A stretch of 64,000 nt of DNA from Hybos culiciformis (taxonomy: Eukaryota; Arthropoda; Insecta; Diptera; Hybotidae), in NCBI GenBank assembly GCA_964007475.1, contig OZ023273.1, positions 139,349,308-139,413,307 of the forward strand, read 5' to 3'. The notes under the pieces are model-generated. The model did not search any database. It had not been told where the DNA came from and was given only the letters and a program-made list of their open reading frames with translations. A program made the translations under genes and the position numbers. Of this stretch, positions 51,792 to 64,000 are shown in pieces (the first letter of the stretch is position 1; the number at the start of each line of letters is the position of its first letter).

Positions 51792-52420
51792 TACGTACTC
51801 TTTATTATATTAAGTAAAAAAAAATTTTTTTTTGATCAAATAAGTGTAATACGTAATTTTTAGAATAATATGATTACAGAATAATGGAATTGCATCCATG
51901 TACCGAATTAAATATATCTATTTTTTATTGAATTAATTGTATAATTCTTAAGCTTTGAAAGCAAAGTAATGTTTTTTTTTTATGTTATACAAAAAAATAT
52001 TTTTATTTGGGTTGGCCTATGTAGAGCATTATAAAAGGGGTGGAGTAGGATTAAAGAAATAATTTAAAAAAAAGTATATCAATGCTGGTAAAAAGTTGTT
52101 TATTATATTTTGTTAATGCTTTTTTTTTACTATTTTACATAGAGAGACATTATATTTCAAATTTTTATTTATGGTCAATTGTAAATTAAATATTTTGTTG
52201 ACATTCTAACTGCACGCATTTTCAACATTTTTAAAAAGAAAAATATTGAAAAAAAAAAAAATAAAAATAAATATGTATCTTTAATATACAATTAGTATTT
52301 TGTTACATAAAAAATATATATATGTATATATAAAGCCACTTAATGTGTAGGCGATTTTTATCTGAAAATAATCATTAGACAAGATTTTTTTATTCTGGCT
52401 TATCTATTATATGAATTGAT

Positions 52421-52458
52421 GGAGGTGAAAACCTCCGTATACTTAAACTTAGTTTAAG
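52421..52458. other. Two adjacent perfect small hairpins
   Basis: GGAGGT-GAAA-ACCTCC (52421-52436) is a 6-bp stem closed by a GAAA tetraloop. After five bases, CTTAAAC-TTA-GTTTAAG (52442-52458) forms a 7-bp stem. GNRA loops are stable in RNA, so a structured RNA is possible, but no known family is recognised. Confidence 0.35.
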
Positions 52459-54759
52459 CAAAATCAAGTTTCATAATTTCAAAATTAAAACACAATCAAA
52501 GTATTCGATAATCAGTATTTTGAACTACTTCAAAACTATTGTAATGTACGATAGTAAAAAAATTTGAATTTTGATAAGGAAAATTGTTCGATTACCAATG
52601 TTAAGTTTCGATCGAGACATTTCGACAATATATAGAAAATGGCACAAGAAAATCACTAAACCAAATTAAAGTTTTTTTTGTTCATAATTTAATGTTTTCG
52701 TTAATTCAGGAAATCTGTTTCAAAATCAGGCAGTCGTTTAGAACTCTATTAAACAATAAAATATAGTAATTTTGCAGGAAAATAAAATCAATTGAAGGTA
52801 ATTTAGTTTCTAAGGAAGTTGGATTATTGTAAAAAAAATAATTTTATGGTATGATTTTGTTAAAAAAAAACTACATTTACTTTAGTAAAATCAATAAATA
52901 GACGCCTTGAGTATTATTCAAATTAAATTGTTCAATGATCTTACAAGTTTTTGTCATACATTATTATCAATTTTATGCTTTATAATCTTCTATTTTTATT
53001 GACATTTTGTACAGTGAGTGCGATAACAAAAAATGGGAAAAGCAGTTTCAATAAATTTCCAAACTTAAGAAAGCAAAAAGTGAATATAAGTAATTTTGCA
53101 TAGGTAGTTGAGATTTGTGGAGAATCGGAAAGAAATACAATATTATATTATATAAACAGAATTTCGAGTCTGACGTCGAAAAATTAAAAGTTTGTTTTGA
53201 GAAGTAATATTCAATTATTTTTTTTTTATATATTCAAGTAATAACAATTTGTCAAAGTTCGCACACAACAAAAATATTATTTATGTATACGTATATAATT
53301 TTTTCATATTCATATAAAAATTCATAAAAATTTATGATTCTAAAAAAATTTTATGATAACTATTATTACCATGTAATATAAATTAATTTTAAAGTACATA
53401 CATTAGGTCCAGTTTAATAGGTTTTTTATACACGCTTAAACGCATTTCATTAAAATTTAAGACCAAATCATGATCCATGCTAAAAAAAAATATTACAAAT
53501 TAATGGAAAAAATAAATGCATGTAGGTAAGAAGGTTTAAATAATTTTAGTTTACAATATTTGTGTACTTAAAAGAAATGCAATTATTGTTAAGTTTCTTT
53601 AAAAATTCTGTGGGGACAAAAAAAATTAACTGTGCGCAAATCAAAGTTGGCTGTGGGATATTTAGATTTCATAGTTATAGTTATGATGAAAAAAGCATTT
53701 TTTCTTATGCAATGTTGCGTTAAAAAAAATTTTTTGTTAATAAATCTTGATATTGTACGAAGAAAAACAGAAATCAGGGAAATCGAAGTAAAGAATTTAA
53801 ATTAATTACTAACATTGTGAAAATTTTATATAATTTTTAGAATAAATTTAAGAAAATTCTAAAATTTTTTTTAATTTTACTAAATATTTCATAACAGCTG
53901 AAATTAATAATTGAAGACTAATTTATTACAAAAAATTAAAAGCAATTATACGTTATTTATGAATGATGTTCATAAAATAAATATTATACCAAATACCTAA
54001 AGTACCTAAAAGTGAGATTTTATAGCTTTTTAATAATGAAGACAAATATCTATATTGATTACACTTGACTAAATATTTGAAGCAAATTACTTTTTTACAA
54101 AACGGAAATAGAGATTATAAATTTGGAAATAATTGGGTTGAAAGAAAATTTCAAAATTAATGGAATATATTCCTGTATTACAAGAAATTTAATTTAATCT
54201 TTACCATTAAAAAATAGCAATACTATTCATATGAAGTACTAGGTCGCTACTATTATAATCGTTCTTTAGTATTTATTTATATATTATATATTTATTTTGA
54301 CATTAAAAAGAGATCTTTGTATTATATTTTTTAAAGAGAAATTCTTTTATCTGTTAATATTATTCACCATACTCTTTAATATACTATTAACACCAATACA
54401 ATGAAAACAAATTGAAAATTAAAATCTTTTTAATTCCCTCTTCTGTTTTTCAATAATATTATAATTACCCTTTCCTTTTTCAACCATTCCAACAAATCAC
54501 ATGCTTATATAGTTTACTCTTAATCATTTTATTATTATTATTTTTTTTTAAATAATAATCTCTCTCACACAGGTGAGACGATTACGATCGTCGTATTTAA
54601 CATTTAAAGTATAAAAAATTTTCTCAATTTTATTTCTTCAATATACTATTATCAAAGTTGGAGATTTATCTAAGGGATAACTGTATCTTGTGTAAAAATA
54701 AAAAGTATCTTACAAAACAAAGTATCTTATTAAAAGAAAAAAAAAAGCTAAATTTTCAG

Positions 54760-54858
54760 GGGAATTTTAATATTCGGTTGTACAATAATCTCTTTCTCAA
54801 TTTCAAATTCGGAGAGAAATATAATGTCTCGTCGTCTCGACGAAGACGTTAGCAGAAG
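54760..54858 (+). CDS. Candidate exon of an unidentified gene
   Basis: The acceptor CTAAATTTTCAG ends at 54759 and the donor AGAAG|GTATTT begins at 54859, enclosing 99 bases that are less AT-rich than the flanks. One frame is open throughout: it starts with one base completing a codon, reads GILIFGCTIISFSISNS.. then ..NIMSRRLDEDVSR, and ends two bases into a codon. It could be an internal exon. It could also be a first coding exon starting at ATG 54824 (A at -3), giving MSRRLDEDVSR before the splice. I do not recognise the protein. A second acceptor-like CTCTCTCACACAG ends at 54572. The frame one base over ends in a stop, so only this reading splices onward. Confidence 0.3.
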
Positions 54859-57800
54859 GTATTTTTTTTTTTTTTTTTTTTTTCATGCTTCTTTTGGGTT
54901 CCTTTTAACAGTTAATTGAAATTGTATTTGTGTTACAGTTTCAAGCATGATGTTAAAGCTGTGAATGAAGCTTTTTTTGGAATTTGTTTACGGATGAATG
55001 AATTATGGAATAGTGAAAAAAAAAACAATATTAAGAAAATAAGAATTTATATTATTTGTTTAAAAAAAATAAAAAATAAAAAAAATTTTCTTTAATGCTG
55101 CAGCAAAGATACTTTTTTTTTAATATGTTGAATGTAGCTATGCAGTAGCTAGCCAAGGTAAAATGATCAGATTAATTTTATATATTTTTTTTTTTAAAGA
55201 AACGGTATCAAGGTATTAAATTTTTATTTTTGTTTCTTTTCATATTATGTTTATGAGTTTTTTTTTTTTATTTTTGCTTCAGAAAAATTAAATTATTACA
55301 ATTTTCAGTTGTTATCTGGTACTCTATTCGTATGGAATGTTTAGATTTTCTTGTGCTTTAAATATATAATATTGTTTATTTTTTTTTTGATATTCTTATT
55401 GTTGCATTCGGAAAATTCTTTTAAAATCTATAAAATTTTATTTTCGAATTTTTTTTATTTTTTTTGAAAAAATTTTCAAACCCTTTTCAAAGTTTGTGGA
55501 AAAACTTTACTATTTTAATATGAATTGAGAATATAAACAACCAAGAAGATATAAACTTCAGAATGAAAAAGAAATGCTATAGAAGAGAATTAATTAAAAA
55601 TAATCAAAACAATAATAAAAATTAAAACATAAATAAGGATTTTCAATGAAAATGTAAATAAATAACAAATCAGTAATATGAAGAAGTTATAAAAAAAAGG
55701 ATAAAAAGGAACCGAAAAAATTAAGGATTAAGAAGTTCAAATAAAACTTCAATTGTGTATTTTGAAAATAAAAGAAAAAAAAAAAATTATTACAAAAAAA
55801 TAATAAAATTAAAGTTAAAATTATACCAAAGATTTAATTTCAAAAATTAAATTAAATAAAATTTTAAATTAATTTTTTTGAACTGTTTTTTCTTTTAATT
55901 GCAACAGCGGCGGGCGACTAAGAAAAATATTTTAATTATTTACTCAAATTTTATTTAAAAATAAAAATAATTAAAAATTAAAAAAAAATTTTAATTAATC
56001 ATTTAATCATCTGTGAGTTTTGTTTTTTTCTTTGACGTCAATGTCTTTAAAGATAAATAAAACGACATGTTAAATACACAACAAAATATTAAAACAATAT
56101 TTAAGTTAAATTCAATTGAAAATTTATTTCAAAAGGGAAAATAAATAGAAAATATTTATTCAGAAAAAAAAAAAAGATTTTGATTTCATAAAAATTATTA
56201 TTTTATGTATATTATAAGTGAAGTTTTGTGTATAAAATACTTTTGACATAATCTACAAAATGTAAAAAACAAAAAAAATAATTCTTTGAATTGTAAATAA
56301 ACTAGAAAAGGATTAATAGTGAAAATTTATTAAGGTAAGTTTATTCTAAATTTTTATTTTGATCATTTTGTTGACTTAACATTAGGGCTGTAAAAATTTT
56401 ACAGCGGAAGCAGTGATATTATCAAAGTTTTCTAAAGGACGATGTTTTCAATTTGAGTTTTTTTGTTTTTTAATCGAAATTTTCGTAATTTAATTCAAAG
56501 TCGTCGCAATCTGATTTCGGAAGTTGATCAATCAAAATAATTATAATTTATTACGATGATATTTTGTCTACAGACGGGAATCAAGAAATAAAATCATGAT
56601 CGTTAGAATTAAATCCATTTCTCGTATTTTTCCTAATTCAAATAATGAGAATGAAGATGTTTGAAATGAAACCTGTTCGTACAAAAACGGAAATAAATTT
56701 CTAAAAATGTAAGAAAGACATCAAAATCACACAAACAAAAATTTCCAATAAAGAAAAAGCTTCGAATCATCTTGATGACACACAGAATAAAATAAACAGA
56801 TTCTTAAATATTGATTTAGTATTTATTAAAAAAAAAAAAAAAAAGAAAGAAGAACGTGTTAATTTAAAAGAGGTCATCAATTGACGCCATTCACTTTTTA
56901 TTGAAATAAAATTTGACAAAAAAAAAATTAGTTATTGATCTTTTTTTAAGTATTTACTTTTGATATGATAGTTTTCTTCATAACTAATTTATTCAACTGT
57001 TCGCATAAGAATTAATAAAGGTTATCAATTTGAACATAATAATTAATGTATATTGTATTAAATATAATAATTTATGTTTGCTCATTAAAATCTTAGTTCT
57101 AACTATAAAATTTCAATAAAATGTCCTTAATCTAAATAATTATTTAGTTCTTTGTTTAGCTAAAAGCGAGGCTTACGTATTATAGTCACAGCTACTATCG
57201 AAAAGAAATATTTGGAGGAATCTGAAAATTTAATATTTTGGACATATTCTGACATATCCCGGTTCGTATCCTGTCTGATTATAAACTTGTTTTATTCGAT
57301 CATTCTTTCTCTTTGACATTGGGATAAATTATAATAGGTATAAATAGACAATTTCTCAGAAAGTGTTTTGGAAAACTACTTCCCTGGTGAACAAAAGTCT
57401 TGTGCGTTCCATATAATATAAAAGTCAACGCAGGCTCTCAGTAAATAATAACAATTACAATTTTTGATAAAATGGATCGTGTAAATATATTTATAAATTT
57501 GTATTACGTCCGCCGAAACGAATAAATGTTGTGTTAAAAATTTGAATAAAAATAAAATTTATGGGTTATGATGAGTAAACATACAAAGTTTTTTTTCTTT
57601 TTTTTTTTGTTGAAAATTTATCAATTTAAATATTTAAATTAGATTGACGTCAATTAAGATAAATAAAATTAATATTTTTTTAAGATGTTTATTTTTAAAT
57701 TTCAAACCATATGTGATGTTGGAATATTTTTAGTATTATATAAAAAAAAATAGGTTTAAGCAAGCAAATATAATTTTTTTTTTACAATTGGGTAAATAAT

Positions 57801-60800
57801 TTTCTTTTTTAATATAAATTTGTAAAAAAAAAAAATTTGTTACGTACGTACTACATTATCTATATAAACAAAACAAATTAAATTACATTAATCAATAAAT
57901 AAAATTTGCACGAGCCAAATAGAACATAAATTATCTATATTTTTGGTATTTATACAAACCAGATTTAAATTTCTTATGGATTGGATGCAAAATCTGTTTT
58001 TTTTAAATCCAGTTTTACAAAATTCTTATTACAAAAATTTTCCAAATATGATCAAATTTTTAGAAAATTACTCAGAACAAATGCTTATGTTATTTCCGAT
58101 GTACTATACCTAATATCCTCAATAGTTCCTGGATATAAAAGTATTTCTCGTATTTTTTTTTTAATTTTAGATAAAATCCCTAATGAACCATTGATGAATC
58201 AATCATATTTAGGACAAGAAGCTAAATATTTTTGAAAGCCCTTGAACTCAACATTTTTTAGGTTTCCACTTGGATATATTTTCATAAACACATTGAAAAA
58301 AAATTTACAGAATTTTTAAGAATTAAAATTTAAGTCAGATAATTTTTGATTTAAATTTAACAAATATTTACAGCACTTTTTTATAGTTTCAACTTCCCGC
58401 TGCATATGAAATTAATTTTAAGATGTTACGAATTCGCAAGAAAATGAAATCGGCTAGAGTTTAAATTAAATACTTATATCAATTTTTATAGTTACTTTAC
58501 ATTTAATAAAATTAATCTAAAATTGTATTTAATCATAATTTATTAAGAATTAAATTTATTTTTAATAATTTTCGGAGATTAGCTGTCCCAATTATATTTC
58601 AAAATTACAAAATCTTTAAAAGTAATTCATTTTTAACGGTTTTAATATAAATCATACATATTTCATAAAGTTTACTAATTTAAAAAAATTAATTTATTAA
58701 AATATTAAATATTATAGTTAAAAAAAAATAGATAAATAAATAAATAAAATAAAAACAAAATTTTATATAATGAATAAATTTTCTGTTACCTGTTACCGTT
58801 CGTTAATACACTAAATATTTTATTATTAACAGAAAAATTCATTTTAATGGACCATTAAAAAGCCCCAACAGATAACTTATACGCTTTTAAAACTCTTTCT
58901 ACAATGAACTATTTGCACAAATCCTTTAATTACAAATCAAGATCATCAATTACAAACATTGTTTTTGTTTAACAGTTTATTTTTCTTAATTTTTTATTTC
59001 TGATATTAAATATGTACAACATATCATGTACTTATATATTCTTTAATGCATAGAAAATTTAAAAAAACTTTTTTTATGAAAAAAAAAAAATTAATGAGGA
59101 ACAAGTAAGTCTTGCTAAAAAATCAACCTCTGTTTTTAAATCAAAATATATACTTATTTAAAATGATGAATGCCGTCATCAAGAAAATTTATTTATTTTG
59201 ACAACTTTATAATATCCTGGGTGAGAAAAGGGTGAAAAAAGTTAATTTATTTGTTTGATAAATTTGTTTCATTTATTTAGTAAATACTTATTTTAAGTAC
59301 ACATAAAGTACTTTTTATTTTAGTCTTTTATATTATTTAAATTATACATATTATATTATTAAAAGTACACATAACATATTATATTTAAAGTAAAGTTGTA
59401 TTTCATTGAACCAAACAATATGAATGCTGTCACAAAAAGTTTTACAAATAATTTAGTTAGTATTTGGCCAAAAAAACTTCGTCCACTACCAAAGTTAAAA
59501 AATATAATTTGTTTGAAAAACAATAATCATAATCCAATGATTTTTCTCACTACTTGTTTAATGAAGTTTGTACAAATCTTAAAAAAAATTTTGGCACAAA
59601 AGGACTTTAATATGTTGGACAAATTTTTATTTAAACTTTTATTTTTAATATTTATTTATTAAATTTATGTAGAACTTTCTTAAGAACTGCTTTTAAAATT
59701 AAATTGGCTGATTAATTGCTCACACACTGTGGTTAGAATTTATTTTTTGAAGCAAAAATTTTCCGTACATATATATATTCCATTACGTATACCTACATCA
59801 AAGATTTCATATTTAAAAGAAAATATTATGTACATTTCCCATAAATTATGACAATTCTAAAGATGAAACTACATAGTATTGTGAATTAAAAGTAATTTAA
59901 ATATATACTTATATATATAAAGCTTCAAGATATCACAATATCTCAAAATAATTTACAACATTGTAGGATCAAAATGCCATGATTAAACATAGCAAATCAT
60001 TTTTAAAAATTTTCCGCTTGAAGCGTGCCTCATTTTACTAATATTAGTTTTGTAAAAAAAAAAAAATAGTTAAAAAAGAAAAATGTATAAAATTTAAAAT
60101 TTTCAAATAATAAATATTAATTCACTGAGCGTAAGTTATACATATCTAAAATATGAAAACATCACGCTCATACAAATCTTCATTTGGCATATTAAAACGC
60201 AAATATTATTTTTTTTTGTTGTAATTTGTTAAGCTCATCACAATCATGTAAAATTATATTTTAAATTTTCTTGCTACTGTGTTGTATATACAGTTTTATG
60301 AACAAAATGAAAATTCTTATTTTTGCAATTTTTTTTAAAATTTTTATTACACAGGTACCACTATCAACTTTTATTTATATTCAACATAAAATTTAAATAT
60401 TTAATGGCAATTCGAAACATTTTAATTTGAAGTTTTTTTTATTTAAATAATATCGATCTTACAAACATTTGATATTTAGATTAAAAAATAGTAAAATTAA
60501 AACAAAGAAGGTTAATCGAATATTGATTCAAAGTTATATGGGTTGTCCTTTGAATTACTAATAGAAAATGTTAAGGGTATAATTTATTATAATTTAAGCG
60601 AGCATTTAATGCAAATTAAAGAATGCGAGACATTAAATTAGCCGTTAGGGACATGTAAAGAAATATATTTAATTAATAAAAAATCAAAACATTAATGTGT
60701 TATTCAATAATTTATTTTCATTTACGCTGACATTAAAACAAATTTTTACTACTTCCAGGCATCATAATTATTTATATTTTTGTAATGTATTGTCGAATAT

Positions 60801-63800
60801 TTGAATATAAATTATGAGCAAAAAATATTTTATTTTTGCATAGAATAATGATCGATGTAAAACATAATTTCTTCTTTTTTTTTTTCTGATTTTCTACCTG
60901 AAAAATTATTTCAAACAGAAGAAAAAAAAATCACATAAATAAGATGCTGACAATTAAACAATTTTTTTGTATTTTATCAACACTAAGAAAAAAAAAAGTT
61001 TGTTTGAGCATTTATGTTTTTGGTACTCTAATGATATATATTGAAAATGTCAATATTTTCAACAAATATATTGTTCTGTCAAGTTAATTAAGCTGTTAAT
61101 ATTAAATTTAAATAATTTTCTTTTATTAAACGATATTGCATTCATATATGTATTTGTCATAAAATAATTGTACTAGTAACTATATTTTGAAGAAAAAATT
61201 AACATTACAAATTCGTCTATTCATTTTCCTCTATCGCCTAGCAATTTATCACTCTGCTGGTCTACAATTATGTGCCCTCGACAAAAATGTTAAATCGTTG
61301 AAAACTCTCGACCTGGAAAATCTTAATAAGAGGAAATTATTGTATTGTACGTGTACCAACCTATATACTTGTCTGAGAAAGCTTTTAATAATTATTATTT
61401 TTCGCAGCTGAGTACGGGCATATTTTAAAGAATTAAACATAACTATATCATTCTTCTTAAGAAATTTAAATACCAAGATGAAGTTCATGTAATCGTTTTT
61501 TTTTTCTTTCCAGAAAAAAAACTATAAAAATGAATAGAAATTTCATTATGTATGTTGTTAATCAATTTGAATTTTTAAAACATTAAAAGAATTCAGAAAA
61601 AAAAAAATTAAAATATTATGAAAGTATAATTTTCATAATGAAGCCTCTGAAATATTTATAGATATTTCATTTTATTAGGAAATTATGAAAACTTAACTAT
61701 TTATGGAAATTCAAAAGAAATGGTGTAACTTTTAACACAAATTAACATTTAATTTTTTTTTTTTTTATGAAAAATAGTTTTAATTAATTTTTCTAAAGTG
61801 AAAAATATTAATACATTTTTTTTTCAAGCTTTATATTTTTTGTACACATTACCATTATTTTTTTGTTGCACGTTTGAAACAACAATTTTATTAAACATTT
61901 ATTTCATATATACATACATAAAAAAAATTGAAAAAAAAAAAAAACAGAATATAAATTAGATAATTAAAATACAAAATTTTTTAAATTACACTGGAAATTG
62001 AATTTTCTCTTAAGATTTTTTTACTACACTAAATCATTAAAAATATTATTTTCAAATTATTTCGTGCTGAATATGTATTCTTTCGTGAAATATATTATTT
62101 AGCAATTTTATTTATTATAATTTTCTTTTTTTTTTAAGTAATGGTAATAAATAGAAGACAGGTGTAGTAATGAGGATTATAATTAAAGTATAAAATGTGT
62201 ATAAATCACATAAGCGAGAAATAAAATTTCAAAAAACTAAAATTATAGGATTTTCTATTTTCTTTTTTTAAACATTAAATTAATTATTTAGAAAAATTGA
62301 GATAGATTGTTTTTTGGAAATCGAAATGATCAATGCACAGCTGAAATAAACAACTTATAATATAAGTACTATTACTATTTTTCATCGTTAGTTTCAGAAA
62401 ACCAATAGTGGGGTGATATAACTGTCGCAGAAAAAAGACTTCAATGTTGTGACAATTTAACTTTTAATGTTTCACGCTCTCAATATTTTTATGCTGGCTG
62501 CGGCAGCTATATTTTCTGTATATGTTTTGCTATGTATGTAGTTCAATTAAATTTGCTATTTGTCATAGGAAAAATAGCTAATAATTTTTACTTTTTAACA
62601 TCTAATCATATGATTAAAGCAAAATTTGTCGTAATAATTTGAGAAACTCCCAAAAATTGTAGTAACTTATATACTTATAACTTGTATAAAAAAATATTTG
62701 TTGATTTTTTTTCGCCAGAAAAACAATAAAAATTATAATTTTCGAATAGCTACAATTCATATATTTTTGGACGAGTTATTATGTATATTTAATAATAAAT
62801 GCAAGATTTTGAGCACATACTAATAGAAAATATTGCATTTTTAGTTAAAACTTCATCCTTATAGCTAATTTTCCAAAAAGTTTTTTTTTCAGTGTTGTTA
62901 TGAAGTTTTATGAAAATGTTTCTATCATTATCTAGATAAAGTTTACTCAAAAACATAACGCAACAAAAAAATTTTCTAAAACTATAGTTAAACACAAATA
63001 ATAGAACAGGCGACGGGATAATAATTATTGAATTCCAAAATAGAAATTGAAAGCTGTTACAATTATTTTTTTAATACATAATATTCTACATTAAAGTTAT
63101 GTTGTTGATGAAACAAAAAATTACATGTTTTTGGGAAAATAAAATATATATATATATAAGAAACTAGAGTAGTTTTTCTCAACCATCTGGTTATATAAGT
63201 TAATTTGATCTAAATAAGTAAGATGACTACGAGAAATTTTCATTTTTAATTCAATCCGGTTTTTCATAGTAATCATTTTTATATGTGCTCTGATTACTTT
63301 TTAATACAAGTCACATCATCAAAATGACCAAATTAAGAAAATATAATTAAGCAATTCATATATTTTAAAAGATAATCAAAGAAATACGTCAAAAGATTTC
63401 AAAGATTAACCAAAACGTAATTGGTAAAAGTGTCAGTGCCCAATACTAGATTGGTCATTTAGTGCTTTAAAAAAAATGTCGTTTATTCTTTTTTTTTTAA
63501 TTTTTTTCTTTAATTTTTTTTTTCTTATTTTTAATCCATCAAACAATCGATGGGAACTGATTCATTAAAGTCAATTAAATTAAGTAAAATTTACTTAGTT
63601 TGTTAGATAATCAGTAATTGAATGAAAGAATTATTATAATGCCTAAATTCAAATAAATTTTATAAAATTAACCAGGGACAAAAAATGATTACGAAAATTA
63701 TCCTTTAAATTTATAATATGATAATTATTATAATGTTATAATCAATATTATTACGAAATTTGAGATAACAAATAAGTATGTTCTACGAAATATCTAGCCT

Positions 63801-64000
63801 TGAAGAGGCACAATATGCTTTTGATATATAGTTTGAAAACATGCAACTTATTGCTATTTAAATTATATTGATCTCTGGCCATGGACAATCTTGAAACCTT
63901 CCTTAGCTCATTTATCCTTAGATATTAAAATTCTAGAATATCATTCTTTACACTTTCGTTGTCAAATATGCAAACTATAGCTTATTTTGGAGTTCAAACG
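54859..64000. other. AT-rich non-coding stretch, possibly intronic
   Basis: It opens with a 20-odd-base T tract and continues AT-rich to the end. Open frames at 57981-58235, 59396-59662 and 61187-61411 lack ATG starts or domains. The last has a vaguely leucine-rich-repeat-like rhythm (see findings). If 54760-54858 is a real exon, this stretch is its downstream intron. Confidence 0.45.

Larger units (their letters stand above)
42001..54540. other. AT-rich non-coding stretch
   Basis: No gene or transposon recognised. It contains ATT-type microsatellites, a 26-bp tandem duplication and a pair of small hairpins, listed separately. A lone CAGGGTTTTCGATT-like end (reverse strand, about 48440-48455) has no partner nearby. 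Confidence 0.5.

Noticed and set aside
57976..58235. ATG and TTG open frames near 58 kb
   Set aside because: The ATG frame stops after about 45 codons and the longer frame lacks an ATG. Neither resembles a known family.
59396..59662. 88-codon plus-strand frame
   Set aside because: It starts at TTG, ends in a Phe/Leu/Ile run and has no recognised domain.

Overview
This is a eukaryotic nuclear window, very AT-rich by eye, full of poly-A/poly-T tracts and nearly empty of genes. Short introns with GT..AG borders, an F-box/leucine-rich-repeat-like gene, an RTE-like LINE and hAT-like MITEs suggest an insect. A fly (Diptera) is my best guess, but nothing in the window fixes the species.

Layout. 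Positions 1-5100 are AT-rich non-coding DNA with one weak exon candidate. At 5109-6329 there is one convincing host gene: two exons split by a 99-bp intron that encode a 373-residue F-box protein. Positions 6330-20572 are non-coding and hold a 711-bp hAT-like MITE (8345-9055, 8-bp target duplication AATAGTTG). They also hold a fold-back pair of about 150-bp arms (12490-13913), whose left arm was later split by a second hAT-like MITE (12572-13092, target duplication CTCATGCA).

Positions 20573-23983 hold an intact LINE with a 978-residue endonuclease/reverse transcriptase. It sits between two long TA microsatellites, and its 5' end carries a tRNA-like pol III promoter (A and B boxes at canonical tRNA spacing). 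Positions 25359-26707 are a cluster of palindromes, tandem duplications and a repeated TATTTACAT motif, ending in a near-perfect 176-bp palindrome. Positions 28659-31337 are a 2.7-kb element with terminal inverted repeats of about 370-430 bp, a 3-bp TTA flank on both sides, an inner inverted repeat and an apparently perfect 195-bp tandem duplication.

From 31338 to 64000 I see almost only AT-rich non-coding DNA with microsatellites and small tandem duplications. One plausible exon (54760-54858) has good splice borders on both sides. Much of this half could be intron of a long gene, but the window does not prove it.

There is no operon-like co-operation between genes. The biology here is a small host F-box gene in a landscape remodelled by LINE insertion, hAT MITEs and long inverted-repeat elements. 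The most unusual item is the LINE with a tRNA-like 5' head; the next are the long-TIR element and the 176-bp palindrome.
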